A stretch of 64,000 nt of DNA from Lactobacillus selangorensis (GTDB taxonomy: Bacteria > Bacillota > Bacilli > Lactobacillales > Lactobacillaceae): the NCBI RefSeq assembly GCF_001437205.1, contig NZ_JQAZ01000003.1:62001-126000 (forward strand), written 5' to 3'. How positions within the stretch are numbered: the stretch's first letter is position 1; every line of letters starts with the position of its first letter. Positions 18,179 to 26,518 of the stretch are shown piece after piece. Position numbers and translations under genes: made by a program. The notes beneath the pieces were generated by a model. It ran no database searches, was not told the DNA's origin, and worked only from the letters and a program-made list of their open reading frames with translations.

Positions 18179-19108
18179 TTAGCTTAGACGCGATTGCATT
18201 TGCGTGATTTCAGACAAAAACCACTGATTGAACGCTGCTGCATCAACAGTTTCGCAGACGGCTGCATTGACTTGACCCTGATGGTAAGCATCACGGATAT
18301 CGGCAACGGTGGTTCCGGCAGCGGGACCGTTCGTTTGGACATCAATCCAGTAAGAACGGGTTTGATAAAATTCAGGGTGGCACAAGTAGGCGAGTGCGTT
18401 GATATCAAAAACGGGAATACCGTTTAAATTCATATTATAATAAGACGTAAAAAGATCTTGAAACATTTGACCAATCGGACCCAGTGTCCCGAGTTTCTGC
18501 ATGGTTTCCGTCGTCAGGAGTGCCTGCCGGCTGACATCAAGTCCGACCATGACAATCGAAACACCGGCGTGGTAAAGAATCTGGGCGGCTGTCGGGTCAG
18601 AATAGACGTTGAATTCAGCCGCACTGGTCATATTGCCGCCATGCAGCGACCCTCCAAAAGCAATGATTCGTTTAATTTTAGGTTTGATATCGGGATGACT
18701 GGTCAATAATTGGGCGATGTTCGTATAGGCGCCCAGTGCGACAATCGTCAGCGGCTGCTTGCTGTGCTGCAAGGTCTGGTACGCAGCGGCAACGGCCGGT
18801 TCTGATAAAGGGGCAACACGATACTCGGGGAAAATATAATCGTCGAGACCAAATTCGCCATGAATCCGTTCATCTGGTTCGAAGGGCTTGTGCAACGGGC
18901 GAACGGCGCCTTGAGCCACCGGAATGCGGACGTGGTAAAGCTGCATGATGTTCAAAACATGCCGAGTCGTCGGTGTGATCTTCGGTCCATCCGCTTCCGT
19001 GGTCACAAGCTTTAATTTGACGCCGGGATCGTTGATAGCGATCGAAAGGGCGGCGTTGCCGGCAATTCCAGGATCGATATCTAAAAGGATGGCTTCAGGC
19101 ATCTCCAT
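18179..19108 (-). CDS. Second nucleoside hydrolase paralogue with degraded active site
   Basis: Again 309 residues and intact. The N-terminal motif is DIDPGIAGN, so both distal aspartates are lost (Ala and Gly); AGN is replaced by EADG; the catalytic His is Phe (PVFDIN), while the metal-binding Asp beside it and EFNVYSDP are kept. The losses are at the same positions as in the middle paralogue but with different residues, so they share either an inactive ancestor or the same relaxed constraint. AAAGAGG is present before ATG 19108. Base composition and length match the active copy. A binding or regulatory role is possible but not shown. Confidence 0.88.
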   Translation of the reverse strand: MEMPEAILLDIDPGIAGNAALSIAINDPGVKLKLVTTEADGPKITPTTRHVLNIMQLYHVRIPVAQGAVRPLHKPFEPDERIHGEFGLDDYIFPEYRVAPLSEPAVAAAYQTLQHSKQPLTIVALGAYTNIAQLLTSHPDIKPKIKRIIAFGGSLHGGNMTSAAEFNVYSDPTAAQILYHAGVSIVMVGLDVSRQALLTTETMQKLGTLGPIGQMFQDLFTSYYNMNLNGIPVFDINALAYLCHPEFYQTRSYWIDVQTNGPAAGTTVADIRDAYHQGQVNAAVCETVDAAAFNQWFLSEITQMQSRLS

Positions 19109-19179
19109 AACCTCTTTTTATATTATAATTTTTTTAATATCATCGCGAATATTGTAGCAATGTTAGTTAGCCTGCGCAA

Positions 19180-19212
19180 CAAAAAGAACCCCGCCAGGAC
19201 GGGCGGAGTTCC
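19180..19212 (-). terminator. Terminator of the DUF2922-like gene
   Basis: On the minus strand GGAACTCCGCC pairs with GGCGGGGTTC and a TTTTTG tail follows. Confidence 0.8.
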
Positions 19213-19220
19213 GATTTTTA

Positions 19221-19433
19221 TTAAAAAATGATTTGTTCGTTGGTTTCAACGTATTTGGCGCCGGCAGCTTCGTGATAAAGCTGCTTGCCGTCGCGTTCGA
19301 ACAGCTTGGCAGCCACGATTTTATCCATTGCGGCCCGTGTCGCTGTTTCATCGAGATCTTCTTTGACCAAATTGAGTTTTAACGTTGTCTTGCGGCCTGC
19401 TTCGTTTTTGAATGCCATTTGTAATTGTTTCAT
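19221..19433 (-). CDS. Small DUF2922-like protein
   Basis: A 70-residue soluble protein (MKQLQMAFKNEAGRKTTLKL...) matching the size and two-beta-strand/helix layout of DUF2922 proteins in Firmicutes, whose role is unknown. It is the second gene of a two-gene unit, 17 bases after the DUF1659-like gene, with AAGGAGGAC as a strong ribosome binding site. No catalytic residues are evident. Confidence 0.7.
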   Translation of the reverse strand: MKQLQMAFKNEAGRKTTLKLNLVKEDLDETATRAAMDKIVAAKLFERDGKQLYHEAAGAKYVETNEQIIF

Positions 19434-19450
19434 GATAATAGTCCTCCTTC

Positions 19451-19666
19451 TTAATCTTCGCGGTTTAATTCAGTTGTCGTAATCATGTTGATTTCGGTGA
19501 CATTGTCTTCGGCACTCAATGATGCGAGCACATCGGCAAAGCTGAAAATGGCTTTTTCATCGGGATTAGCGATCAGATTGCTATAGCGGCGTGTATAATC
19601 ATTTTCATCCGTTTCCCCGTGTCCCATCTTAATGGCCAATGCGTTTTTTAAAATTGTCTTTGTCAT
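19451..19666 (-). CDS. Small DUF1659-like protein
   Basis: A 71-residue protein (MTKTILKNALAIKMGHGETD...) that resembles DUF1659 in length, in the acidic TDEND turn and in the C-terminal helix FADVLASL. DUF1659 and DUF2922 genes are commonly adjacent, which supports both calls. The chosen ATG at 19666 has TGGAGGAGAA at good spacing; the frame extends upstream without a signal. Function unknown. Confidence 0.62.
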   Translation of the reverse strand: MTKTILKNALAIKMGHGETDENDYTRRYSNLIANPDEKAIFSFADVLASLSAEDNVTEINMITTTELNRED

Positions 19667-19810
19667 GTCGTTCTCCTCCAAATGAGTAGTTTGTGTAAGT
19701 GCTGTCCCGGCCGGTTTTGCCTTACATCTATACAAGGCATTCTAGCGGGTCAAAACGCAGAAATTTCTTAAAGTTTTTTATCTTTCATGTTATGATTAGC
19801 CTGAACTGGA

Positions 19811-19839
19811 TTCACAAGCGATTGCGAGTCTGGTAAAAT
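19811..19839 (+). promoter_or_regulatory. galU promoter
   Basis: TTCACA at 19811-19816 and TAAAAT at 19834-19839 are 17 bases apart, with TGG before the -10 (extended -10). The segment AGTCTGGTA is shared with the regions before the CAP-domain gene and the mevalonate operon. Confidence 0.7.
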
Positions 19840-19902
19840 AGGTATAGTCCAATTGACTACTTAGCGCATTGATTAAAATGCAGCACAACAGGAGGTTTAA
19901 TT

Positions 19903-20811
19903 ATGCAAGTACGCAAGGCCATTATCCCGGCAGCGGGACTCGGAACACGGTTCTTACCCGCCACGAAAGCAATGCCGAAGGAAATGTTGCCGGTCGTTGA
20001 TACGCCGGTCATCCAGTTTATCGTAGAGGAAGCAGCAAAGTCAGGAATTACAGATGTACTGATCATTGATGGGAAGGGCAAACAAGCCATCGAAAACCAT
20101 TTTGATTCAGCACCTTTATTGGAACAAGATCTGGAAAAGAAGCATAAAGACGGCATGCTGAAAGCCGTTGAAGCTTCCACGAACATGGGCGTACATATCT
20201 ATTACACCCGTCAGCCGCATCCGAATGGATTAGGGGATGCCGTTCGTCAGGCCAAGTCATTCGTTGCTGGCGAACCCTTTGTGATTATGCTTGGTGATGA
20301 TTTGATGGTTGACGATGTGCCGCTGACTAAGCAGCTGATCGATGAATACGAAAATACGCATGCATCGATTCTGGCTGTAAAGAAGGTGCCGCATGATGAA
20401 GTTTCCAAGTATGGGGTCATCGATCCTTCCGGTGAAGATCACCCAGGCTTGTACAACGTCAAGAAATTCGTTGAAAAGCCGGCTGCCAAAGATGCACCAA
20501 GTGATTTAGCCATCATTGGCCGTTACCTGCTCAATCCTGAGATTTTCGAAATCTTGGAAAAGCAGACTCCTGGTGCCGGTGGCGAAATCCAGTTGACGGA
20601 TGCCATCGATACTTTGAATAAGACACAGCGTGTTTTTGCCCATGAGTTCAAAGGCAAGCGTTATGACTGCGGGAATAAATTCGGCTTGCTGCAGACTTCA
20701 ATCATCTACGGTTTGCAGCATCCGCAGGTCAAGGACCAATTACGTCCGTTCATCGAACAATTAGGGGCCCAATTGACTGCTGAAGATAAAAAGCAAACTG
20801 GTAAAAAATAA
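19903..20811 (+). CDS. galU: UTP-glucose-1-phosphate uridylyltransferase
   Basis: Makes UDP-glucose from UTP and glucose 1-phosphate, a precursor for glycolipids, teichoic acid decoration, galactose metabolism and exopolysaccharide. The 302-residue protein has the nucleotide-binding signature [19 protein letters not shown] at about 12-30, VEKP near residue 190 and [10 protein letters not shown] near 227, all as in bacterial GalU. AGGAGG lies 7 bases before ATG 19903. It is monocistronic, between its own promoter and a strong terminator. Confidence 0.97.
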   Translation: MQVRKAIIPAAGLGTRFLPATKAMPKEMLPVVDTPVIQFIVEEAAKSGITDVLIIDGKGKQAIENHFDSAPLLEQDLEKKHKDGMLKAVEASTNMGVHIYYTRQPHPNGLGDAVRQAKSFVAGEPFVIMLGDDLMVDDVPLTKQLIDEYENTHASILAVKKVPHDEVSKYGVIDPSGEDHPGLYNVKKFVEKPAAKDAPSDLAIIGRYLLNPEIFEILEKQTPGAGGEIQLTDAIDTLNKTQRVFAHEFKGKRYDCGNKFGLLQTSIIYGLQHPQVKDQLRPFIEQLGAQLTAEDKKQTGKK

Positions 20812-20822
20812 ATCAAGTCATT

Positions 20823-20869
20823 AAAAAAGTTTCTAAAATGCAATTTTTTGCATTTTGGAAACTTTTTTT
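20823..20869 (+). terminator. galU terminator
   Basis: A long stem (AAAAAAGTTTC...AATGCAA with TTGCATT...GAAACTTTTTTT) with T runs in both directions ends galU and may also serve the convergent DUF4097 gene. Confidence 0.9.
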
Positions 20870-20906
20870 GTGAAAGAGGCACACATGTCACAGTTTTTTG
20901 GTGTGC

Positions 20907-21659
20907 CTAATTTAACGTGATATCGCCTGAACGTGTGGTCAGACGGTAGCGGGCGTCGTTCGCTTGTGAATAAATTTTGGCGACGGTTTGGCCGTTGATT
21001 TCATTATCGCCGTCCACATTAGCAAGCGCCGCTTTTTCGGCCGGCTGGCTGATGCGGATATCGCCGCTGTCAGTGGTCACGACAAGCTGACGGGCGTTCG
21101 GCTTGGTTAGTGAAACTGTGCCGCTAGTGTTGACGATACTGAGCTGGCCGACATTCGGTCTGCTGCCGGTAATGTCGCTGCCGGCGGCTTTGATGTTGAG
21201 ATGCTTGAGCTGCCGGTTCGTCAGGACAATTGTGACCTGATGTGTGATACCGAAGTCAAGATCGAGATGGAAACTGCGATCGATTGGTTTGGCTTTCGAG
21301 GTCGCAAAGGTAACTGGGTCGGACAGGACGGCGGTCGCACGTGCGGCTTTTTGAGTCGAAGCAATCGCCAAAGTACTGCCATTTTGGGCAGCACGTGGGG
21401 TCTGGCCGGTTTCACCTTCAAGAATCACTTTGGCAGTTTTGCCCCGTTTAATTTTAATATCGGAATCCCGAAGATTGATATTAAGCGTTTTGATGTCATT
21501 ATCAAGCGGCAGTGTCGTTTTAGTTGCTTTGTAAAATTCAAACTGATGGGTGCTGTTATTCCAAGCGGCACTCATCCGGGCATGCATCGCAGTACCGGCT
21601 AAGACACAGAAGAAACCAACGATGATGGCAATTAGACTGCCTTTGAAGAAATGTTTCAT
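20907..21659 (-). CDS. DUF4097 (LiaG-like) membrane-anchored beta-helix protein
   Basis: A 250-residue protein with one N-terminal membrane helix (residues 8-27) followed by repeated short beta strands with the S/T-G-D-I pattern (DITGSRPNV, SGTVSLT, SGDIRIS, SGDITLN), typical of DUF4097 'putative adhesin' domains outside the cell membrane. It ends the padR-DUF1700-DUF4097 operon, an arrangement commonly linked to envelope stress in Firmicutes. Two bases separate it from the DUF1700 gene. Biochemical role unknown. Confidence 0.85.
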   Translation of the reverse strand: MKHFFKGSLIAIIVGFFCVLAGTAMHARMSAAWNNSTHQFEFYKATKTTLPLDNDIKTLNINLRDSDIKIKRGKTAKVILEGETGQTPRAAQNGSTLAIASTQKAARATAVLSDPVTFATSKAKPIDRSFHLDLDFGITHQVTIVLTNRQLKHLNIKAAGSDITGSRPNVGQLSIVNTSGTVSLTKPNARQLVVTTDSGDIRISQPAEKAALANVDGDNEINGQTVAKIYSQANDARYRLTTRSGDITLN

Positions 21660-21661
21660 GA

Positions 21662-22282
21662 TTAACGGGCCTCCTTTGCCTGCCGGCGTTTCTGAATTTT
21701 GTTATATACAAATTTAGTAAAGTTAGTCAGCATTTGAACGAAAAGGCTCAATAAGTATTTGGCGATGATCAGAATCAGGAAGGTACTCCCTAAGGCAATT
21801 AAACCGATTCCGATGAAGAACAGCGCCGTTGCAAAGTGAGTAAAGAGGACGCTGAAACCGACGGCTAGAGCGGCAAAACCGCCGATGATGGCTGTTGCCA
21901 GCAGAATCAGTGCCACCACAGCCAAAATTCCAATCAGCAGAATGCCGATGAAGATTAGCCCAAAGACGACCAATGCAATCGGTATGGCGATTGGCGTTGC
22001 AAACAGTGCGAGCAGGATAATCCACATCAGCCGCAAGTTGTGACGGGATTTCTGCTGCGGCTGGTCCATCCATGTATCGGCACCGTCATCGGCTTTGATC
22101 GAATAATCAGCGAGAATTTTGCGGGCCAGCTGTTTTGGGCGCCCCAATTTCTGGGTAATCTCGGCTTCGCTGTCGAGACCGGCATCAAGAATGTATTCAC
22201 GGTAGAACTCAAGTACATCGTCTTTTTCGGCCGGCGAAAGGCCAGTCAGATGCTTTTCTAGTTGTTGTAAGTAATTATTCAT
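21662..22282 (-). CDS. DUF1700 family membrane protein
   Basis: A 206-residue protein: N-terminal HAAS-like helical domain (NNYLQQLEKHLTGLSPAEKD, ending in LGRPKQLARKIL) and four or so C-terminal hydrophobic helices, then a basic tail. This is the standard middle member of padR-DUF1700-DUF4097 operons, thought to pair with the DUF4097 protein at the membrane. It overlaps the padR end by 8 bases, so translation is probably coupled. Confidence 0.88.
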   Translation of the reverse strand: MNNYLQQLEKHLTGLSPAEKDDVLEFYREYILDAGLDSEAEITQKLGRPKQLARKILADYSIKADDGADTWMDQPQQKSRHNLRLMWIILLALFATPIAIPIALVVFGLIFIGILLIGILAVVALILLATAIIGGFAALAVGFSVLFTHFATALFFIGIGLIALGSTFLILIIAKYLLSLFVQMLTNFTKFVYNKIQKRRQAKEAR

Positions 22283-22592
22283 CTTGATTTCCTTTCATTA
22301 ACCAGTCGATCTGATGTTTGTATAATTCCCAGTCGCTGCGAATTTCGCTGAGCCGTTGGAGTCCATTCGGGGTCAGCTGGTAGTAGCGGCGGTTGCGTCC
22401 TTGAAATGGTTTATCGTAAGTGGTCAGCCAGCCCTGTTTTTTCAAACGGCGCAGGACCGGATAGAGTGTTGATTCGGAAATCGGAATCGTCTGCTGCACC
22501 AGCTGCGTAATCGCATAGCCGTAATAATCTTCCTGCGATAAAATCGCTAGGACACAGCCATCGAGCAGCTCTGTATTGATTGGAATCGCCAT
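22275..22592 (-). CDS. PadR family transcriptional repressor
   Basis: A 105-residue winged-helix regulator (GYAITQLVQ, SESTLYPVLRRLKKQGWL, YYQLTPNG), the usual size of short PadR proteins. It probably represses its own operon: a perfect 8-bp inverted repeat overlapping a TATAAT on each strand lies 15 bases before its start (22608-22628). AAGGAG precedes the ATG. The inducer is unknown; family members often sense wall-active compounds or phenolics. Confidence 0.93.
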   Translation of the reverse strand: MAIPINTELLDGCVLAILSQEDYYGYAITQLVQQTIPISESTLYPVLRRLKKQGWLTTYDKPFQGRNRRYYQLTPNGLQRLSEIRSDWELYKHQIDWLMKGNQDE

Positions 22593-22607
22593 GTTATTCT
22601 CCTTTGC

Positions 22608-22628
22608 ATATTATACCTGATATAATAT
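22608..22628 (-). promoter_or_regulatory. PadR operator overlapping the promoter
   Basis: ATATTATA, 5-base spacer, TATAATAT: a perfect palindrome that also supplies a TATAAT -10 box on the minus strand, so a bound dimer would block transcription of the padR operon. Confidence 0.65.
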
Positions 22629-22814
22629 CATTCAATTGTATCTTAGCAGGGGCTCCGCCGGTTGGCAATCCGCCTTTAGACCGATCTGAACGCTGCGAGT
22701 GCATTTTCTTAAGTTTTCGTGTGATTATTGGTTTATGCCGGACAGGTCGGCCAGAAACTGTTATGCTAGCATTAAATGAATGCAGATTAGATTACGGAAG
22801 AGGATGGATGGACA

Positions 22815-23654
22815 GTGACAATCAAACAATGGGGAACCGCTGGGGTCGTTTTAGTGGCCATGCCGCTGGTTTTAGCAGCCTGCGGGACCAAAAAGACAAC
22901 GACACAGCCTAAAACGGCAGCTGCAACGGCGAAATTTGCGAAGGGAATTTATACGACAAAAACTGAAAAGCTGACGGTCGGTGCTGCCAAAACGGCTGAC
23001 AACAACAAAGTGGTCGGAATTCAATATACCGTCACAAACAAAGGCAAAAAAGCCTTTCAGCCTTTGAATCAGCTGTCGAAGGCGTTTAAAGTGCGTCAGG
23101 GCAGCAAGACACTGTCCGTCGTCGATTATCAGGACCAGAACGATGCCAATGTTCAGAAGGCCGAAAAGAAACTTGAAAAGAATCTCAAGGCCGGCAAGAC
23201 GGTTACGGGAACATTGTATTACCAGCTGAAAAAGAGCGATACGCCGGTCAAAGTAACGGCTTATAATGAAAACGGCAAACAGCTCGGCAGCGTCAAACGC
23301 AAATTAACGGTCGCAACGGCAACGAGTTCGTCATCGGCCTCAAGTGCAGCGGCAGCTGTTTCGAGTACTTCAACAGTTGCAGCGGCGCAAAGCCAGTTAG
23401 CCAGCGTCGGGATGACAATCGCTAGTGCTTCGACCAGCGGAATCAGTATGGTGCCGAGTTCCGATACCATGAAACAGGCCCTGCAGTCCGACAGCACCGC
23501 CAGTGCGGTTGTTTCCCAAGCTTTGCCGAGTTTGGAAGCTGCTAGTCAAAAAGCCGGCAGTGTTCCGGTCACTTTGTACGCTGATTCAAATATGACGACC
23601 AAATTAGTGACGCTTCAAAACGGTTCGGTCACCTATAATCGGTACGGCAATTAA
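22815..23654 (+). CDS. Lipoprotein with DUF5067/DUF4352-like domain
   Basis: A 279-residue secreted lipoprotein: signal peptide with lipobox LAAC (Cys about residue 23), then a beta-sandwich of the DUF5067/DUF4352 type (GIQYTVTNKGKKAF, a phrase typical of that fold, and TGTLYYQLKK), followed by a Ser/Ala-rich stretch and a C-terminal segment. It starts with GTG at 22815 with AGAGGATGG upstream. Such proteins sit on the outer face of the membrane; their ligands are unknown. Confidence 0.78.
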   Translation: MTIKQWGTAGVVLVAMPLVLAACGTKKTTTQPKTAAATAKFAKGIYTTKTEKLTVGAAKTADNNKVVGIQYTVTNKGKKAFQPLNQLSKAFKVRQGSKTLSVVDYQDQNDANVQKAEKKLEKNLKAGKTVTGTLYYQLKKSDTPVKVTAYNENGKQLGSVKRKLTVATATSSSSASSAAAAVSSTSTVAAAQSQLASVGMTIASASTSGISMVPSSDTMKQALQSDSTASAVVSQALPSLEAASQKAGSVPVTLYADSNMTTKLVTLQNGSVTYNRYGN

Positions 23655-23774
23655 AAAAACGCTTGAATTTAATCGAAATGAAATATCAAATCGGGGCAAA
23701 GTCTGGTACACTCTAAACAAATGAGGCAGCTTGCTTTGTACCTCTACATATTGAAAAGAAAGGTAATCAGGTTC

Positions 23775-25004
23775 ATGAATAAGAAGAATAACGTCCAACT
23801 CTCAAAAAAATGGCTTGTCACAGGATTAGCGTCGAGCGCATTGTTAGTCGGCGGTGTCATGGTCACAACGGCGACACCGACTCATGCGGCAACGATCGAA
23901 AATGTCAGCGGCATCCAAACGACAAAGATCACAGCGGCTTCAGGTGCCGTTTTGTATCGCACACCGGCAACCAACGGCACGGTCGTGAAAAGTGTCGCCG
24001 TCAACAGCAGCTGGCGTGTTCTTCGTCAAACGACTGCGGCCGACGGAACGACTTGGTACGATCTGGGCGGCAACCAATGGGTACAAGCCGCTGAAACGAC
24101 CGGCCTGCAGCTGGTCGGGGGCCAACCGCAACCGACAGCGATGACGAATGCCGTTGCGACGACGACCACCAGCGCCGTTTTATACAATGGCTACGGCAGC
24201 AATGCGTCCGCCAGCGGCCGGGTCTTAACAACCGGCTCGCGCTGGAAGGTTTCCAACCAAGTGACAGTGAATGGAACGACTTGGTATGAAGTCGGCGGCA
24301 ACCAGTGGATTACTTCTGGACAGTCGACTTTAGCAGCTAATCAAACGAATTCGTCTAATTCACAGGCAAACGTTGAAGGCACAACAGCGACACAAGCCCA
24401 AACCGTTACGGTGCATGCCAATGGGGCAACCTTGTATAATGGATATGGAACGAGTGCTGTGGCCAGCCGCAGTTTGAGTGCTTATTCGGCTTGGAAAGTC
24501 GGCCGGACGACCACTGTCAACAACGTGACTTGGTATGAAATTGGTGCTAATCAGTGGGTTAACAGCAATGAAATTACCGGCGCCAATGATTTTGTGCCGA
24601 ACTCAGCCAACATGGCGGCGGTCGAAAATCGAGTTATCGAACTGATCAATCAATTACGGGCCAGCAAAGGACTCAGTCAATTAACGCTCAACAGTCAGCT
24701 CCAGGTTTTGAGCTATAACCGGGCCAATGTGCAACGGACACGCGGTTCGCTCGATGAACACGCCGGCTGGAAGTCTGCTTTGGATGCTTCCGGATACTAT
24801 TATTCTGTCGCCGGTGAAAACCTGGTCCAAGGTCTGATGGGTAATAGTGTGGAAGCAACTGCCCAAGAAGCCTTTAATTTATGGAAAAATTCACCTGGCC
24901 ATTACGCCAATATGGTCAACCCGAAATATACAAATATCGGCTTAACGATTTTACCCGACAGCGATGGTTATCGTGACTGGGGTGCAACCGAATTCGGCTG
25001 TTAA
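23775..25004 (+). CDS. Secreted CAP-domain protein with SLAP-like repeats
   Basis: A 409-residue secreted protein. It has a signal peptide (KKWLVTGLASSALLVGG..., cleavage near THAA), three SLAP-like modules (about residues 40-205 and 225-275, each with a TWY(D/E)(L/V/I)G(G/A)NQW core) and a C-terminal CAP/SCP domain (VIELINQLRASKGLSQL, HAGW, GENLVQG, LWKNSPGHYANMVNP). Bacterial CAP proteins are often wall associated; activity is not established. ATG 23775 is chosen because AAAGGT precedes it; an upstream in-frame ATG at 23721 has no ribosome binding site and would spoil the signal peptide. An extended -10 (TGGTACACT, 23705-23712) lies upstream. Confidence 0.85.
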   Translation: MNKKNNVQLSKKWLVTGLASSALLVGGVMVTTATPTHAATIENVSGIQTTKITAASGAVLYRTPATNGTVVKSVAVNSSWRVLRQTTAADGTTWYDLGGNQWVQAAETTGLQLVGGQPQPTAMTNAVATTTTSAVLYNGYGSNASASGRVLTTGSRWKVSNQVTVNGTTWYEVGGNQWITSGQSTLAANQTNSSNSQANVEGTTATQAQTVTVHANGATLYNGYGTSAVASRSLSAYSAWKVGRTTTVNNVTWYEIGANQWVNSNEITGANDFVPNSANMAAVENRVIELINQLRASKGLSQLTLNSQLQVLSYNRANVQRTRGSLDEHAGWKSALDASGYYYSVAGENLVQGLMGNSVEATAQEAFNLWKNSPGHYANMVNPKYTNIGLTILPDSDGYRDWGATEFGC

Positions 25005-25009
25005 ATCGC

Positions 25010-25044
25010 AAAAGGGTCGGAACGTGATCGTTCCGGCCCTTTTT
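25010..25044 (+). terminator. Terminator of the CAP-domain gene
   Basis: AAAAGGGTCGGAACG, loop TGAT, CGTTCCGGCCCTTTTT. Confidence 0.9.
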
Positions 25045-25082
25045 GTGTCTGAATGAAAATACGCACAAGCGTTTTCACATTT

Positions 25083-25135
25083 TGTAACCTCATTTTGCCT
25101 ATTCTGTAATCTGTCTGACACATTCATCGTGTAAA
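25083..25135 (+). promoter_or_regulatory. Triple TGTAA-type sites upstream of NlpC/P60 gene 1
   Basis: TGTAAC at 25083, TGTAAT at 25105 and TGTAAA at 25130 are spaced 22 and 25 bases apart. The same arrangement occurs before the second NlpC/P60 gene. The half-sites look like WalR (YycF) boxes (TGTWAH), a regulator known to control wall hydrolases, but WalR direct repeats are normally 11 bases apart, so the 22-base period is unusual. Confidence 0.5.
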
Positions 25136-25253
25136 CTAAGTTTTGTTGATAAGCGAAAGAGCTTTCAATCTTAAATAGAAATTTGCACCACTTAAAACAA
25201 TTTCCGATGTGCTCGGAAAAATAGATTACATATACTTAGGGGAGAATATCAAT

Positions 25254-26159
25254 ATGACAATCAAACGAAATCTCGTGACATTTGCCGCAGCCAGTGCTTT
25301 AGGGTTAGCCGGTGCTGCATTGACTCAAAGTAATTCTGCACAGCATGTTCATGCTGCAACCAACTCCGTGAAGATCACCAATGCTGCTGGTGCCAACTTA
25401 TTAGATGGCAACGGCAATGTAATCCGTCATTTGGCCGCTGGTTCGGAATGGCTCTCTTATCAGACAAAGACGGGCAGCAATGGCGATACATGGATCAACT
25501 TAGGCGCTGATCAGTGGGTCGACAGTGTCAACACCTCCGACAATTCCAGCAGCACCTCCAGCGCATCTTCATCTAGCAGCATTTTTACTGCTACGAAAGC
25601 AGTCAGCTTAGTTGATGTCAGCAACAACTACCTGCGTACTTTGCCAGCCGGCTCTAAGTGGAAGACTTACGGCACGATGACTGGCTGGAACGGCGATACT
25701 TATGTAAACTTAGGCGGCAACCAGTGGGTCGATGAAACGGCTGCCAACGCAGCTTCGACGGCAGTTGAAGGCGCAACAACAACTGCTACCAGCCGTGACA
25801 CACAAGTGCAGGAAGTGATTGCCCTTGCGAAGGCACAAATCGGCAAGCCGTATGTTTGGGGTGCAAAAGGCCCGAACTCATTTGACTGCTCTGGTTTGAC
25901 ACAATATGTCTTTCAGAATGCGGTTGGCAAGAGCATCGGCGGTTACACGGTTGCACAGGAAAGTGCTGGCACGATTGTTTCGATCAGCAACTTGCAAGCC
26001 GGCGACTTAGTCTTCTGGGGTTCTCGTGGTGCCACTTATCATGTCGGCATTTACATCGGCAACAACCAGTACATCGCTGCACCGCAGCCTGGTGAAAACG
26101 TCAAGATTTCGTCTATCTCGGCTTACTTCTACCCATCCTTCGGTGTCCGTGTCCTTTAA
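25254..26159 (+). CDS. NlpC/P60 peptidoglycan hydrolase with two SLAP-like modules
   Basis: A 301-residue secreted wall hydrolase. The signal peptide ends near HVHAA; two SLAP-like modules follow (about 35-90 and 115-165), then an NlpC/P60 domain from about residue 185 that cuts peptide bonds in the peptidoglycan stem. Catalytic residues are visible: Cys in FDCSGLTQYVF, His in ATYHVGIYIG, and the following polar position near YIAAPQPG. ATG 25254 has AGGGGAG at good distance. The catalytic domain is nearly identical to that of the next gene, so the two arose by duplication, with this copy carrying one more wall-binding module. Confidence 0.93.
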   Translation: MTIKRNLVTFAAASALGLAGAALTQSNSAQHVHAATNSVKITNAAGANLLDGNGNVIRHLAAGSEWLSYQTKTGSNGDTWINLGADQWVDSVNTSDNSSSTSSASSSSSIFTATKAVSLVDVSNNYLRTLPAGSKWKTYGTMTGWNGDTYVNLGGNQWVDETAANAASTAVEGATTTATSRDTQVQEVIALAKAQIGKPYVWGAKGPNSFDCSGLTQYVFQNAVGKSIGGYTVAQESAGTIVSISNLQAGDLVFWGSRGATYHVGIYIGNNQYIAAPQPGENVKISSISAYFYPSFGVRVL

Positions 26160-26242
26160 TTTGAAATAAATGGGCACAAGGAGGCATTTTAGTCAAATAA
26201 AACGCTTTCTTATGTTACAGAATGATGACAAAATACAACTTT

Positions 26243-26286
26243 AGACCGATTTTTAGACCGCTTCAGCCCGAAAATCGGTCTTTTTG
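26243..26286 (+). terminator. Terminator of NlpC/P60 gene 1
   Basis: AGACCGATTTT and AAAATCGGTCT form an 11-bp stem followed by TTTTTG. It lies about 85 bases after the stop codon; the 359-base gap to the next gene otherwise holds only the TGTAA-type sites. Confidence 0.82.
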
Positions 26287-26377
26287 TGTGCCGAATCAGC
26301 CGATTTTTGAAATTGGTATGGACAAATATCGTTGCCAGGACGGGCTGCAAAAATCATTGTGTGCAACCGTTCCCTTT

Positions 26378-26430
26378 TGTAACTTGATTTGCGCACTCCT
26401 GTAATCAAACTGAAACATCGCTCGTGTAGT
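26378..26430 (+). promoter_or_regulatory. Triple TGTAA-type sites upstream of NlpC/P60 gene 2
   Basis: TGTAAC at 26378, TGTAAT at 26400 and TGTAGT at 26425 repeat exactly the 22- and 25-base spacing seen before gene 1, although the bases between differ. Conservation of spacing with divergent filler indicates protein binding sites. Confidence 0.5.
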
Positions 26431-26518
26431 ATAAAGAGCGTTGAAGGGGCACAAATTCTTCACATAAAAAACGAAATTTGTTAACTTAAAAAAATTTTAG
26501 AAATTGGGAGAAATATCG

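Noticed and set aside
26222-26404. 60-codon open frame on the plus strand between the two NlpC/P60 genes
   Set aside because: It runs through a strong terminator and the TGTAA-type sites and has no ribosome binding site or protein-like composition.
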